In this document: one piece after another, positions 16,503 to 25,679 of the stretch
How the letters are laid out: each line of letters opens with the position of its first letter
How positions within the stretch are numbered: position 1 is the stretch's first letter
From: Pseudomonas chlororaphis
Lineage (GTDB): Bacteria; Pseudomonadota; Gammaproteobacteria; Pseudomonadales; Pseudomonadaceae
Length of the DNA stretch: 64,000 nt
Assembly: GCF_000783395.1 (NCBI RefSeq)
Contig: NZ_JSFK01000003.1
Span: forward strand, 186,135 to 250,134
Direction of reading: 5' to 3'
Translations under genes and position numbers: made by a program
Notes under the pieces: model-generated
Told to the model about the DNA's origin: nothing
The model's input: the letters and a program-made list of their open reading frames with translations, nothing else
Databases searched by the model: none

Positions 16503-18026
16503 ATGTCTCAGGCTGAAAAAATCGTTATCACCGGCGCCCCTCTGCGCTGGCAGGACTTGGTCGCCGTTGCCCGTCATGGCGCGCTTCTGGAGCTGTCCAG
16601 CGATACTTGGGCGCGCATCGAAAACGCCCAAGGCATCGTCCAGCGCATCGTCGCAAGCGGCGAGCGCGCCTATGGCGTCAATACCGGTCTGGGCGGTTTG
16701 TCCAACGTCTCGCTGCAGGACGAACAACTCAGCCAGCTCTCGCGCAACACCTTGCTCAGCCACGCCTGTGGCGTCGGCCCGGTGCTCGCCGACGAGCAGA
16801 CTCGCGCGATCATCTGCGCCGCCATTCACAACTACAGCCACGGCAAATCCGGTCTGCATCGCCGGGTCGTCGAAGCCCTGCTGGCGCTGCTCAATCGCGG
16901 CATCACCCCGCAAGTGCCGTCGCAAGGTTCGGTGGGCTACCTGACGCACATGGCGCACATCGGCATCGCGTTGCTCGGCGTCGGCAATGTCAGCTATCGC
17001 GGGCAGATCACCTCGGCGCAGCAGGCGCTGGCCGAAGAAGGCCTGCAACCCGTGCAACTCGGCGCAAAAGACGGTTTGTGCCTGGTCAACGGCACGCCGT
17101 GCATGACCGGCCTCAGCTGTCTGGCGATTGCCGATGCGACACGATTGGTGCAGTGGGCCGATGTGATCGGCGCGATGAGTTTCGAAGCGCAGCGCGGTCA
17201 GATCGACGCGTTCGATGCCGAGATCATCGCGCTGAAACCACATCCGGGCATGCAGCAAGTCGGGATCAATTTGCGTGCGTTGCTCGACGGCAGTGAAGTG
17301 ATTGCGTCGAGCATAGGCATTCGCACTCAGGATGCGCTGAGTATCCGCTCGATCCCGCAGGTGCACGGCGCTGCACGCGATCAACTGGAGCATGCGATCA
17401 AACAGGTCGAGGCCGAACTCAATGGCTGCACCGATAACCCGCTGTTGCTGGGTACGCCGGACAACTTCCGGGTGATGTCGCAAGCCAACCCGCACGGCCA
17501 ATCGGTGGCGATGGCGGCAGATCTGCTGGCGATTGCCATGGCCGAGATCGGCTCGATCGCCGAGCGTCGCCTCGATCGTTTGGTGAACCCGCACGTTAGT
17601 GGTTTGCCGGCGTTTCTGGTGGCCAATCCGGGGGTGAACTCGGGGATGATGATCGTCCAGTACGTCGCTGCGTCACTGTGCGCAGAAAACCGCCAATTGG
17701 CGCAACCGGCGGTGCTCGATAACTACATCACCTCGGGCCTGCAGGAAGACCATTTGAGCATGGGCACCAACGCCGCGCTGAAGCTGCATCGTGCGCTGGA
17801 CAACTGCACGCAGATCCTCGCCATCGAGTATCTGCTGGCGGCGCAGGCGTTTGAATTCCTCAAGGAACAGCGCTTTGGCGTGGGCACTGACCGCGCGTGG
17901 CGACTGCTGCGCGAAACGGTCCCGGCCTACGATCAGGATCGCTGGCTGGCGCCGGATATCGCCGCCGCCGCGAGCGTTTTGAAAAACCCGAATTCGCTGC
18001 ACAACGTATTACCGAATCTGCACTGA
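16503..18026 (+). CDS. hutH1: Histidase-like protein lacking the MIO triad
   Basis: A 507-residue member of the histidine/phenylalanine ammonia-lyase family. The fold looks intact: YGVNTGLG (Tyr57), LLSHACGVG (His87), LVNGTP (Asn196) and QEDHLSM (Glu415) are all kept. The Ala-Ser-Gly triad that cyclises into the MIO cofactor is absent. Where the neighbouring histidase has [14 protein letters not shown], this protein has GSVG-YLTHMAH (residues 142-152), a clean loss of three residues. The positions of histidase Tyr280 and Phe329 are Leu279 and Pro330. A normal lyase reaction is therefore not expected. The frame is open and codon use normal, so it is not a pseudogene. It may be a regulatory or structural partner of HutH2 or have another activity. 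P. aeruginosa, as I recall, has a second histidase-like gene at the matching place. Confidence 0.9.
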   Translation: MSQAEKIVITGAPLRWQDLVAVARHGALLELSSDTWARIENAQGIVQRIVASGERAYGVNTGLGGLSNVSLQDEQLSQLSRNTLLSHACGVGPVLADEQTRAIICAAIHNYSHGKSGLHRRVVEALLALLNRGITPQVPSQGSVGYLTHMAHIGIALLGVGNVSYRGQITSAQQALAEEGLQPVQLGAKDGLCLVNGTPCMTGLSCLAIADATRLVQWADVIGAMSFEAQRGQIDAFDAEIIALKPHPGMQQVGINLRALLDGSEVIASSIGIRTQDALSIRSIPQVHGAARDQLEHAIKQVEAELNGCTDNPLLLGTPDNFRVMSQANPHGQSVAMAADLLAIAMAEIGSIAERRLDRLVNPHVSGLPAFLVANPGVNSGMMIVQYVAASLCAENRQLAQPAVLDNYITSGLQEDHLSMGTNAALKLHRALDNCTQILAIEYLLAAQAFEFLKEQRFGVGTDRAWRLLRETVPAYDQDRWLAPDIAAAASVLKNPNSLHNVLPNLH

Positions 18027-18142
18027 CAATACCCATACCAGCGTGCCAAGGCGCGGATCGCTCAGAAGGCGAGAGGCGACGGATAACGGAATGCTCCGGA
18101 GCGACTGGTAGTTAATAACAAACTCTCAAAAGGAGCATTTTA

Positions 18143-19675
18143 ATGACTGCGCTGAACCTGATTCCCGGCCAACTGAGCCTGGCCCAACTGCGTGACGTCT
18201 ACCACAACCCGGTCAAGCTGACGCTCGACAACAGCGCATCGCAGCAGATCGAAGCCAGCGTCGCTTGCGTTGAGCAGATCCTCGCCGAGAACCGCACTGC
18301 GTACGGCATCAACACCGGTTTCGGCCTGCTGGCCTCGACCCGCATCGCCAGCGAAGACCTGGAAAACCTGCAGCGTTCGCTGGTGCTGTCCCATGCCGCC
18401 GGTGTTGGCCAGCCGATCAGTGATGAGCTGGTGCGGCTGATCATGGTGCTCAAGGTCAACAGCCTCAGCCGTGGTTTTTCCGGCATCCGCCGCGTGGTGA
18501 TCGATGCGCTGATCGCGCTGATCAATGCCGAGGTTTATCCGCACATTCCGCTGAAAGGTTCGGTGGGTGCTTCGGGCGACCTCGCGCCGCTGGCGCACAT
18601 GTCGCTGGTGCTGCTGGGTGAAGGTAAGGCGCGCTACAAGGGTGAGTGGATGGAAGCCACCGAAGCGCTGAAAGTGGCTGGCCTGACGCCGCTGACGCTG
18701 GCGGCGAAAGAAGGTCTGGCGCTGCTCAACGGTACTCAGGTTTCCACGGCGTTCGCCCTGCGTGGTCTGTTTGAAGGTGAAGACTTGTTTGCCGGTGCTT
18801 TGGCGCTGGGCGGTCTGACGGTTGAAGCGGTATTGGGTTCGCGCTCGCCGTTCGACGCACGCATTCACGCCGCGCGTGGCCAGAGAGGTCAGATCGACGC
18901 GGCTGCCGCTTACCGCGATCTGCTCGGTGAACGCAGTGAAGTCTCCGACTCGCACCAGAACTGCGAGAAGGTTCAGGATCCTTACTCGCTGCGTTGCCAG
19001 CCGCAAGTCATGGGTGCTTGCCTGACGCAGTTCCGTCAGGCGGCTGAAGTGCTGGCCGTCGAAGCTAACGCTGTATCCGATAACCCGCTGGTCTTCGCCG
19101 CTGAAGGTGATGTGATTTCCGGCGGTAACTTCCACGCTGAACCAGTGGCCATGGCCGCTGACAACATGGCGTTGGCCATCGCCGAAATCGGCTCGCTGAG
19201 CGAGCGCCGCATCTCGCTGATGATGGACAAGCACATGTCGCAACTGCCGCCGTTTCTGGTGGCCAATGGCGGCGTGAATTCCGGTTTCATGATCGCTCAG
19301 GTGACTGCAGCGGCGCTGGCCAGTGAGAACAAGGCGTTGTCCCATCCGCATTCGGTGGACAGCTTGCCTACTTCGGCCAACCAGGAAGACCACGTTTCCA
19401 TGGCGCCTGCGGCCGGCAAGCGTCTGTGGGAAATGGCTGAAAATACTCGCGGCATTCTCGCGGTGGAGTGGCTGGCGGCGGTGCAGGGGCTGGATCTGCG
19501 TAACGGTCTGAAGACCTCGGCGAAGCTGGAACAGGCGCGGGCGATTTTGCGTAAGGAAGTGCCGTTTTATGAAAAGGACCGGTTCTTTGCGCCGGATATA
19601 AATGCGGCGACTGAATTGCTGGCTTCGCGGTGTTTGACTGAGCTGGTTTCGGCGAAATTGCTGCCTAGTTTGTAA
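18143..19675 (+). CDS. hutH2: Histidine ammonia-lyase (histidase)
   Basis: Deaminates L-histidine to trans-urocanate, the first step of the pathway. The protein has 510 residues, the length of P. putida histidase. The MIO-forming Ala143-Ser144-Gly145 lies in [16 protein letters not shown]. Other active-site residues are present: Tyr54, His84, Asn196, Tyr281, Arg284, Phe330 and the Glu of QEDHVSM. This is the catalytically competent copy of the two. A strong ribosome site (AAAGGAG) precedes the ATG. The 116-base spacer from hutH1 contains the palindrome GCTCCGGAGC at 18093-18102 and no gene. Confidence 0.98.
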   Translation: MTALNLIPGQLSLAQLRDVYHNPVKLTLDNSASQQIEASVACVEQILAENRTAYGINTGFGLLASTRIASEDLENLQRSLVLSHAAGVGQPISDELVRLIMVLKVNSLSRGFSGIRRVVIDALIALINAEVYPHIPLKGSVGASGDLAPLAHMSLVLLGEGKARYKGEWMEATEALKVAGLTPLTLAAKEGLALLNGTQVSTAFALRGLFEGEDLFAGALALGGLTVEAVLGSRSPFDARIHAARGQRGQIDAAAAYRDLLGERSEVSDSHQNCEKVQDPYSLRCQPQVMGACLTQFRQAAEVLAVEANAVSDNPLVFAAEGDVISGGNFHAEPVAMAADNMALAIAEIGSLSERRISLMMDKHMSQLPPFLVANGGVNSGFMIAQVTAAALASENKALSHPHSVDSLPTSANQEDHVSMAPAAGKRLWEMAENTRGILAVEWLAAVQGLDLRNGLKTSAKLEQARAILRKEVPFYEKDRFFAPDINAATELLASRCLTELVSAKLLPSL

Positions 19676-19716
19676 GTGTGTTTTCAGGGGGAGTTTTGTT
19701 GTTAGTGAAATCGATC

Positions 19717-19877
19717 CCCCTCACCCCAGCCCTCTCCCCCAGGGGGGAGAGGGGGAAGGGAGCCGATCTTCAAGTTTTTCAGAGCCTGAGTTCGGCTCAA
19801 AATTTTCAGGTCGATGTACCTCGACAGAACAACACGGTCAGTCCCCTCTCCCTCCGGGAGAGGGCTAGGGTGAGGGG
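19717..19877. repeat. MITE-like repeat with terminal inverted repeats, copy 1
   Basis: The 161-base element is bounded by CCCCTCACCCCAGCCCTCTC and its inverted counterpart ending GGGCTAGGGTGAGGGG. Each end also folds on itself (CCCTCTCCC / GGGAGAGGG). It lies between hutH2 and hutI and shares its ends with the elements at 28291-28467, 41660-41836 and 57580-57759. The interior is diverged from the other three, and shorter. Confidence 0.9.
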
Positions 19878-19921
19878 CTTTTCAGGGCCACTCACCAAAC
19901 CAACCCCAACGGAGGCCAACA

Positions 19922-21127
19922 GTGAAAACCCTCTGGCAACACTGCCACGTCGCAACCATGGCGCAGGGCGTCTACTCGATCATCGAGGATGCGGCCATCG
20001 TGACGTCCGGTGCGCTCATCGAGTGGATCGGCCCGCGCAATCAATTGCCCTCCGGTGAATACCCGGCGGTCAACGACCTGCAAGGCGCGTGGGTCACTCC
20101 CGGCCTGATCGACTGCCACACCCACACCGTGTTCGGTGGCAACCGCAGCGGCGAATTTGAAAAGCGTCTGCAAGGCGTCAGCTATGCGGAAATCGCGGCA
20201 TCCGGCGGTGGCATCGCCAGCACCGTGCGCGCGACGCGCGAAGCGACTGAAGACGAGCTGTTCGCCAGCGCCGCCAAGCGTCTGAAAAGCCTGATGCGCG
20301 ATGGCGTGACCACGGTCGAAATGAAGTCTGGTTACGGCCTCGATCTGGCTAACGAACGCAAAATCCTTCGCGTCATCCGTCGCCTGGAAAAAGAGCTGCC
20401 GATCAGCGTACGCAGCACCTGCTTGGCCGCCCACGCGTTGCCACCGGAATACAAGGATCGCGCCGACGACTACATCGATCTGATCTGCAGCGAAATGTTG
20501 CCCGCACTGGCTGCCGAAGGTCTGGTCGATGCCGTGGATGCGTTCTGCGAATACCTGGCGTTCTCTCCTGAGCAAGTCGAACGCGTGTTCATCGCCGCAC
20601 AAAAACTCGGCCTGCCAGTGAAACTGCATGCCGAACAATTGTCGTCGCTGCATGGCTCCAGCCTCGCCGCGCGCTATAAGGCGTTGTCCGCCGATCATCT
20701 GGAGTTCATGGACGAGGCCGACGCCATCGCCATGGCCGAGGCCGACACTGTCGCCGTGCTGCTGCCGGGCGCGTTCTATTTCCTGCGTGAAACCCAGTTG
20801 CCACCGATGGACGCCCTGCGCAAGCACAAGGTGAAAATCGCCATCGCCAGCGACCTCAACCCCGGCACCTCGCCGGCGCTGTCGTTGCGGCTGATGTTGA
20901 ACATGGCCTGCACCTGCTTTCGCATGACCCCGGAAGAAGCCCTGGCCGGCGCGACGATTCACGCCGCACGAGCGCTGGGCATGGCGGATACCCACGGTTC
21001 GCTGGAAATCGGCAAGGTCGCGGATTTCGTCGCCTGGCACATCGATCGTCCGGCGGATCTGGCCTACTGGCTCGGTGGCGATCTGGACAAACGCGTCGTG
21101 CGTCACGGCGTCGAATCAAGTCTGTAG
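19922..21127 (+). CDS. hutI: Imidazolonepropionase
   Basis: Hydrolyses imidazolone-5-propionate to N-formimidoyl-L-glutamate, the third step. The protein has 401 residues and belongs to the amidohydrolase superfamily. The metal motif HTH is at residues 66-68 in [19 protein letters not shown]. Other family marks are [17 protein letters not shown] and [10 protein letters not shown], the last two providing the metal-binding His and Asp. GTG start preceded by GGAGG 6 bases upstream. hutG begins 10 bases after its stop. Confidence 0.97.
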   Translation: MKTLWQHCHVATMAQGVYSIIEDAAIVTSGALIEWIGPRNQLPSGEYPAVNDLQGAWVTPGLIDCHTHTVFGGNRSGEFEKRLQGVSYAEIAASGGGIASTVRATREATEDELFASAAKRLKSLMRDGVTTVEMKSGYGLDLANERKILRVIRRLEKELPISVRSTCLAAHALPPEYKDRADDYIDLICSEMLPALAAEGLVDAVDAFCEYLAFSPEQVERVFIAAQKLGLPVKLHAEQLSSLHGSSLAARYKALSADHLEFMDEADAIAMAEADTVAVLLPGAFYFLRETQLPPMDALRKHKVKIAIASDLNPGTSPALSLRLMLNMACTCFRMTPEEALAGATIHAARALGMADTHGSLEIGKVADFVAWHIDRPADLAYWLGGDLDKRVVRHGVESSL

Positions 21128-21137
21128 GAGAGCGGTT

Positions 21138-21941
21138 GTGGATAAGGTTCTGAGCTTCAAACAAGGGCGCGTGCCGCTGCTGATCAGCATGCCGCATGCG
21201 GGCGTGCGCCTGACACCTGCGGTGGAAGCCGGGTTAATCCCGGACGCGAAAAGCCTGCCGGACACCGACTGGCATATTCCGCAGCTGTATGACTTCGCCG
21301 AAGCGTTGGGCGCGAGCACGTTGGCGGCTGAATATTCACGATTCGTCATCGATCTGAATCGTCCGTCCGACGACAAACCACTGTACGCCGGGGCGACCAC
21401 CGGGCTGTATCCGGCGACGCTGTTCGATGGCATTCCGTTGTTCCGCGAAGGGCACGAACCATCGAAAGAAGAACGCGCGACTTATCTGGAGCAGATCTGG
21501 ACGCCGTATCACCGCACGCTTCAGGAAGAGCTGGCACGGCTGAAGGCCGAATTCGGTTACGCGCTGCTGTTCGATGCGCACTCGATCCGCTCGATCATCC
21601 CGCACCTGTTTGACGGCAAACTGCCGGACTTCAACCTCGGCACCTTCAACGGCGCCAGTTGCGATCCACAACTGGCCGCGCAACTGGAAGCGATCTGCGC
21701 GCGCCACGCTGATTACAGCCACGTGCTCAACGGCCGCTTCAAGGGCGGCCACATCACCCGCCATTACGGCAACCCGGCCGAGAACATCCACGCGGTGCAA
21801 CTGGAGTTGTGCCAGAGCACCTACATGGAAGAGTTCGAACCGTTCCGCTATCGCCCCGACCTCGCCGAGCCAACGCGGGTGGTACTAAAGGAATTGCTGC
21901 AGGGCTATCTGGCCTGGGCAAAGTCTCACTACACCGCATAA
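21138..21941 (+). CDS. hutG: N-formylglutamate deformylase
   Basis: Releases formate from N-formyl-L-glutamate to give glutamate, the last step. I choose the GTG at 21138 (MDKVLSFKQGR, 267 residues), which matches the family's usual N-terminus and follows the TAGGAGAG ribosome site; an upstream in-frame extension would overlap hutI. The N-formylglutamate amidohydrolase features are LLISMPHAG near the start, FVIDLNRPSDD, LLFDAHSIRS and the GGHITRHYG block with metal-binding His residues. Confidence 0.96.
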   Translation: MDKVLSFKQGRVPLLISMPHAGVRLTPAVEAGLIPDAKSLPDTDWHIPQLYDFAEALGASTLAAEYSRFVIDLNRPSDDKPLYAGATTGLYPATLFDGIPLFREGHEPSKEERATYLEQIWTPYHRTLQEELARLKAEFGYALLFDAHSIRSIIPHLFDGKLPDFNLGTFNGASCDPQLAAQLEAICARHADYSHVLNGRFKGGHITRHYGNPAENIHAVQLELCQSTYMEEFEPFRYRPDLAEPTRVVLKELLQGYLAWAKSHYTA

Positions 21942-21946
21942 CCCCT

Positions 21947-22038
21947 TGTGGGAGCGAGCCTGCTAGCGAAGGCGTCCGTTCAGCCAACATCTACGTTGAA
22001 TGACACGCCGCATTCGCGAGCAGGCTCGCTCCCACAGG
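21947..22038. repeat. Paired REP repeat, family C
   Basis: Facing units of GGAGCGAGCCTGCTCGCGAA type at 21947-21971 and 22011-22038. A second pair is at 47653-47743. It follows hutG directly. The rest of the gap to pip (22039-22183) shows nothing I can name. Confidence 0.9.
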
Positions 22039-22183
22039 AGTGTGTACAGCCTGCGAAGTTTATGGCTGACAAACGGTGACTGCTCTGGAGCATGCTCATT
22101 GACGTAAATCGGGTTTATGATGCCCAACGGCAGAATAATAGAAGTCCCCCCAGGGATGACCTCGACCCCTTACGGAGCGCGCA

Positions 22184-23155
22184 ATGCAGACTTTGTTTCC
22201 GCAGATCAAACCTCACGCCCGGCACGATCTGGCTGTCGATGACACCCACACGTTGTACGTCGACGAAAGCGGTTCACCGGAGGGTTTGCCGGTTGTCTTC
22301 ATCCACGGCGGCCCCGGCGCCGGTTGCGACGCGCAGAGCCGCCGCTATTTCGATCCGAACCTGTATCGGATTGTCACCTTCGACCAGCGCGGTTGCGGGC
22401 GCTCCACGCCGCACGCCAGCCTGGAAAACAACACCACCTGGGATCTGGTCGCCGACCTTGAGCGCATCCGCAAACACCTGGGCATCGACAAATGGGTCTT
22501 GTTCGGCGGCTCTTGGGGGTCGACCCTGGCGCTGGCTTACGCGCAAACCCACCCTGAGCGCGTTCACGGTCTGATCCTGCGCGGGATCTTTCTCTGCCGC
22601 CCGCAGGAAATCGAGTGGTTCTATCAGGCCGGCGCCAGCCGTCTGTTCCCTGATTACTGGCAGGACTACATCGCACCGATTCCGCTGGACGAACGCGACG
22701 ACCTGCTCAGCGCTTTCCACAAACGCCTGACCGGCAACGACCAGATCGCCCAGATGCACGCGGCCAAGGCCTGGTCGACCTGGGAAGGGCGCACCGCGAC
22801 CCTGCGGCCCAATCCGCTGGTGGTCGATCGCTTCTCCGAGCCGCAACGCGCGCTCTCGATTGCGCGGATCGAATGCCATTACTTCACCAACAACGCCTTC
22901 CTTGAGCCGAACCAGCTGATTCGCGACATGGGCAAGATCGCCCATCTGCCCGGCGTGATCATTCACGGTCGCTATGACGTGATCTGTCCGCTCGACAACG
23001 CCTGGGAACTGCATCAAGCCTGGCCGAACAGCGAACTGCAGGTGATCCGCGATGCCGGCCACGCGGCCTCTGAACCGGGCATCACCGATGCACTGGTGCG
23101 CGCCGCGGGCAACATGGCCCGGCGCCTGCTCGACCTGCCGCCCGAAGAAGCATGA
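22184..23155 (+). CDS. pip: Proline iminopeptidase
   Basis: A cytoplasmic alpha/beta hydrolase that removes N-terminal proline from peptides (peptidase family S33). It has 323 residues. The oxyanion-hole motif HGGPGAG is at 41-47. The nucleophile elbow GGSWGST places the catalytic Ser at 110. The Asp (HGRYDVICP) and His ([10 protein letters not shown]) complete the triad. The stop overlaps the dtd start by 4 bases, as in other pseudomonads. Confidence 0.95.
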   Translation: MQTLFPQIKPHARHDLAVDDTHTLYVDESGSPEGLPVVFIHGGPGAGCDAQSRRYFDPNLYRIVTFDQRGCGRSTPHASLENNTTWDLVADLERIRKHLGIDKWVLFGGSWGSTLALAYAQTHPERVHGLILRGIFLCRPQEIEWFYQAGASRLFPDYWQDYIAPIPLDERDDLLSAFHKRLTGNDQIAQMHAAKAWSTWEGRTATLRPNPLVVDRFSEPQRALSIARIECHYFTNNAFLEPNQLIRDMGKIAHLPGVIIHGRYDVICPLDNAWELHQAWPNSELQVIRDAGHAASEPGITDALVRAAGNMARRLLDLPPEEA

Positions 23156-23589
23156 AGGGGCTTTTACAGCGCGTTCGCGGTGCGCGGGTCGAAGTCGCGG
23201 GTGAGGTGGTAGGCGCGGTTGATCACGGTTTGCTGGTGCTGGTGGCGGTCGAACCCGACGACACGCGTACCAGCGCCGACAAACTTCTGCATAAGCTGCT
23301 TAACTATCGGGTATTCAGTGATGCGGAGGGCAAGATGAACTTGTCCCTCGCCGATGTCGGTGGCGGGTTGCTGCTGGTCTCGCAGTTCACCCTGGCGGCC
23401 GACACCAAAAGCGGGTTGCGCCCGAGCTTTTCGACGGCCGCGCCACCTGCCTTGGGCGAGGAATTGTTCGACTATCTATTAAGCAGTGCGAAACAGGTGC
23501 ATGGCACTGTGGCATCAGGTAGATTCGGCGCCGATATGCAGGTGCATTTGGTCAACGATGGCCCGGTTACCTTTTTGTTACAGACCTGA
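23152..23589 (+). CDS. dtd: D-aminoacyl-tRNA deacylase
   Basis: A 145-residue protein that hydrolyses D-amino acids (and Gly from tRNA-Ala) off mischarged tRNA. It has the family N-terminus [15 protein letters not shown], the SQFTLAAD motif at about residues 78-85 and the cross-dimer Gly-cisPro-type motif at the end, NDGPVTF. It is coupled to pip by a 4-base overlap. Confidence 0.96.
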   Translation: MKGLLQRVRGARVEVAGEVVGAVDHGLLVLVAVEPDDTRTSADKLLHKLLNYRVFSDAEGKMNLSLADVGGGLLLVSQFTLAADTKSGLRPSFSTAAPPALGEELFDYLLSSAKQVHGTVASGRFGADMQVHLVNDGPVTFLLQT

Positions 23590-23707
23590 AAGCGCTTGAA
23601 ACACCTTTTTGGGAAATTTCGACTGTTTTTAGGGTGTTTTCGCGATAAATACTTTGTTAACCCTGATGCGTTGTCATGCGGGCTACTAGATAATCGCGCG
23701 CACTGGG

Positions 23708-23731
23708 ATCAGCGTTCGCTGATTCATTTTT
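23708..23731 (+). terminator. Weak terminator-like hairpin after dtd
   Basis: The perfect 7-base stem ATCAGCG/CGCTGAT with a 2-base loop is followed by TCATTTTT. The stem is short and the loop tight, so this may equally be part of the opgG leader. Confidence 0.35.
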
Positions 23732-23864
23732 GACTTAGGTAGAGACTTGTCCGGATCCGATTGGGGAATCATTTTGCCCCAGCGGAGTCGGAACAATGCT
23801 CGCCAACCTGGCATATAGATAGCTGGCCGTTGGTTTTTTGATTTGTTTTCGGCGAGGGTTGCTC

Positions 23865-25679
23865 GTGATTGTTAGTCCCTGTAATGCAGCAAAAATGTCT
23901 GCCAAACGCATGCGAAGTGCCCTGGTAGCGGGTTCGGCGCTCCTGTGCCTGCTCAGCGCCGGCCAGCTTTGGGCGTTCAATCTTGACGATGTATCGGCGA
24001 AGGCTAAAGAACTGGCCGGGCAGAAGTTCGAAGCCCCGCGCAGCAACCTGCCGAACGAATTCCGCGACATGAAGTTCGCGGACTATCAGAAAATCCGCTT
24101 CCTCACCGAAAAGGCTGAGTGGGCTGATCAGAAGACCCCGTTCAAACTGTCTTTCTATCACCAGGGTATGCATTTCGATACACCGGTGAAAATCAACGAA
24201 ATCACAGCGAACACTGTCGAAGAGATCAAATACGATCCGACGCGCTTCGATTTCGGCGACCTGAAATTCGATCCGAAAGCCACCGAACAACTGGGTTATG
24301 CCGGTTTCCGTGTGCTGTACCCGATCAACAAGGCCGACAAGCAAGACGAAATCATGACCATGCTCGGCGCGAGTTACTTCCGCGTTGTCGGCAAGGGCCA
24401 CACCTACGGCCTCTCGGCGCGTGGTCTGGCGATTGATACCGCGCTGCCGTCGGGTGAGGAATTCCCGCGTTTCCGCGAGTTCTGGATTCAACAGCCGAAG
24501 CCGGGCGACAAGCACCTGGTGATCTTCGCCTTGCTGGATTCGCCACGCGCTACCGGTGCCTACCGCCTGATCCTGCGTCCGGGCAGCGACACCATTGTCG
24601 ACGTCAAAGCGCAGATGTTCCTGCGTGACAAGGTCGGCAAACTGGGCATCGCGCCACTGACCAGCATGTTCCTGTTCGGCGCCAACCAGCCGTCGAAAGT
24701 CCTCAACTACCGTCGTGAACTGCACGACTCCAGCGGTCTGTCGATCCATGCCGGTAACGGCGAGTGGATCTGGCGCCCACTGAACAACCCGAAACACCTG
24801 GCCGTGAGCAACTTCAGCATCGAGAACCCGCGTGGTTTCGGTCTGCTGCAACGTGGCCGTGACTTCAGCCACTACGAAGACCTCGACGACCGCTACGACA
24901 AGCGCCCAAGCGCCTGGATCGAGCCGAAGGGCGAGTGGGGCAAGGGCACCGTTGATCTGGTAGAAATTCCGACCGCCGACGAAACCAACGACAACATCGT
25001 TGCGTTCTGGAGCCCGGAAAAAATGCCGGAGCCGGGCCAGCCGCTGGAATTCGCCTACCGCATGCACTGGACCATGGACGAAGCGGCGATTCATGCGCCG
25101 GACAGCGCCTGGGTTTCGCAGACTCTGCGTTCGACCGGTGACGTCAAGCAATCGAACCTGATCCGTCAGCCGGATGGCAGCGTGGCCTACCTGGTCGACT
25201 TCGAAGGTCCATCACTGGCCGCGCTGACGCCGGATGCCGACGTGCGTAGTCAGGTCAGTGTCGGCGACAACGCCGAACTGGTTGAGAACAGCGTGCGCTA
25301 CAACCCGGAAACCAAAGGCTGGCGCTTGACCCTGCGCATGAAGATCAAGGACGCGAGCAAGTCGACCGAGATGCGTGCCGCGCTGGTGCAGCCAATCGTC
25401 ACGGCTGATCTGGCCAAGTCTTCGGTGCCGGCGTCCAACTCGTCCGTTGCCAAGGCCGACAAGGTTGCCGCCAAGCAACAAGAGAAAATCGACAAGGAAG
25501 CCAAAGCCGCCGAGGCCAAACAGGCCGACGCCAAGCCAGCTGCAGATGCCAAGGACAAGGCCAACAAAGACGCCAAGCAGCCAGCGGCTGCGGACGCGGC
25601 CCCAGCCACACCGGAATCGGCACCGACTGAAGAAGTCCTGACCGAGACCTGGAGCTATCAGTTGCCTGCCGATGAGTAA
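23865..25679 (+). CDS. opgG: Glucan biosynthesis periplasmic protein OpgG
   Basis: A periplasmic protein needed to make osmoregulated periplasmic glucans, probably by branching or transferring the chain made by OpgH. I choose the GTG at 23865 ([18 protein letters not shown], 604 residues), which has a GGCGAGGG site upstream. The signal peptide runs to about residue 38 (LLSAGQLWA). The MdoG domain occupies about 39-520. An unusual Lys/Ala/Asp-rich tail of about 75 residues (about 525-600), absent from E. coli OpgG (511 residues), ends in a conserved-looking ETWSYQL. The stop overlaps opgH by 8 bases. Confidence 0.95.
   Translation: MIVSPCNAAKMSAKRMRSALVAGSALLCLLSAGQLWAFNLDDVSAKAKELAGQKFEAPRSNLPNEFRDMKFADYQKIRFLTEKAEWADQKTPFKLSFYHQGMHFDTPVKINEITANTVEEIKYDPTRFDFGDLKFDPKATEQLGYAGFRVLYPINKADKQDEIMTMLGASYFRVVGKGHTYGLSARGLAIDTALPSGEEFPRFREFWIQQPKPGDKHLVIFALLDSPRATGAYRLILRPGSDTIVDVKAQMFLRDKVGKLGIAPLTSMFLFGANQPSKVLNYRRELHDSSGLSIHAGNGEWIWRPLNNPKHLAVSNFSIENPRGFGLLQRGRDFSHYEDLDDRYDKRPSAWIEPKGEWGKGTVDLVEIPTADETNDNIVAFWSPEKMPEPGQPLEFAYRMHWTMDEAAIHAPDSAWVSQTLRSTGDVKQSNLIRQPDGSVAYLVDFEGPSLAALTPDADVRSQVSVGDNAELVENSVRYNPETKGWRLTLRMKIKDASKSTEMRAALVQPIVTADLAKSSVPASNSSVAKADKVAAKQQEKIDKEAKAAEAKQADAKPAADAKDKANKDAKQPAAADAAPATPESAPTEEVLTETWSYQLPADE

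Noticed and set aside
16503..18026. hutH1 as a pseudogene
   Set aside because: Full length, no frameshift, normal codon use, good conservation of the fold and of several active-site residues; the change is a clean three-residue loss.
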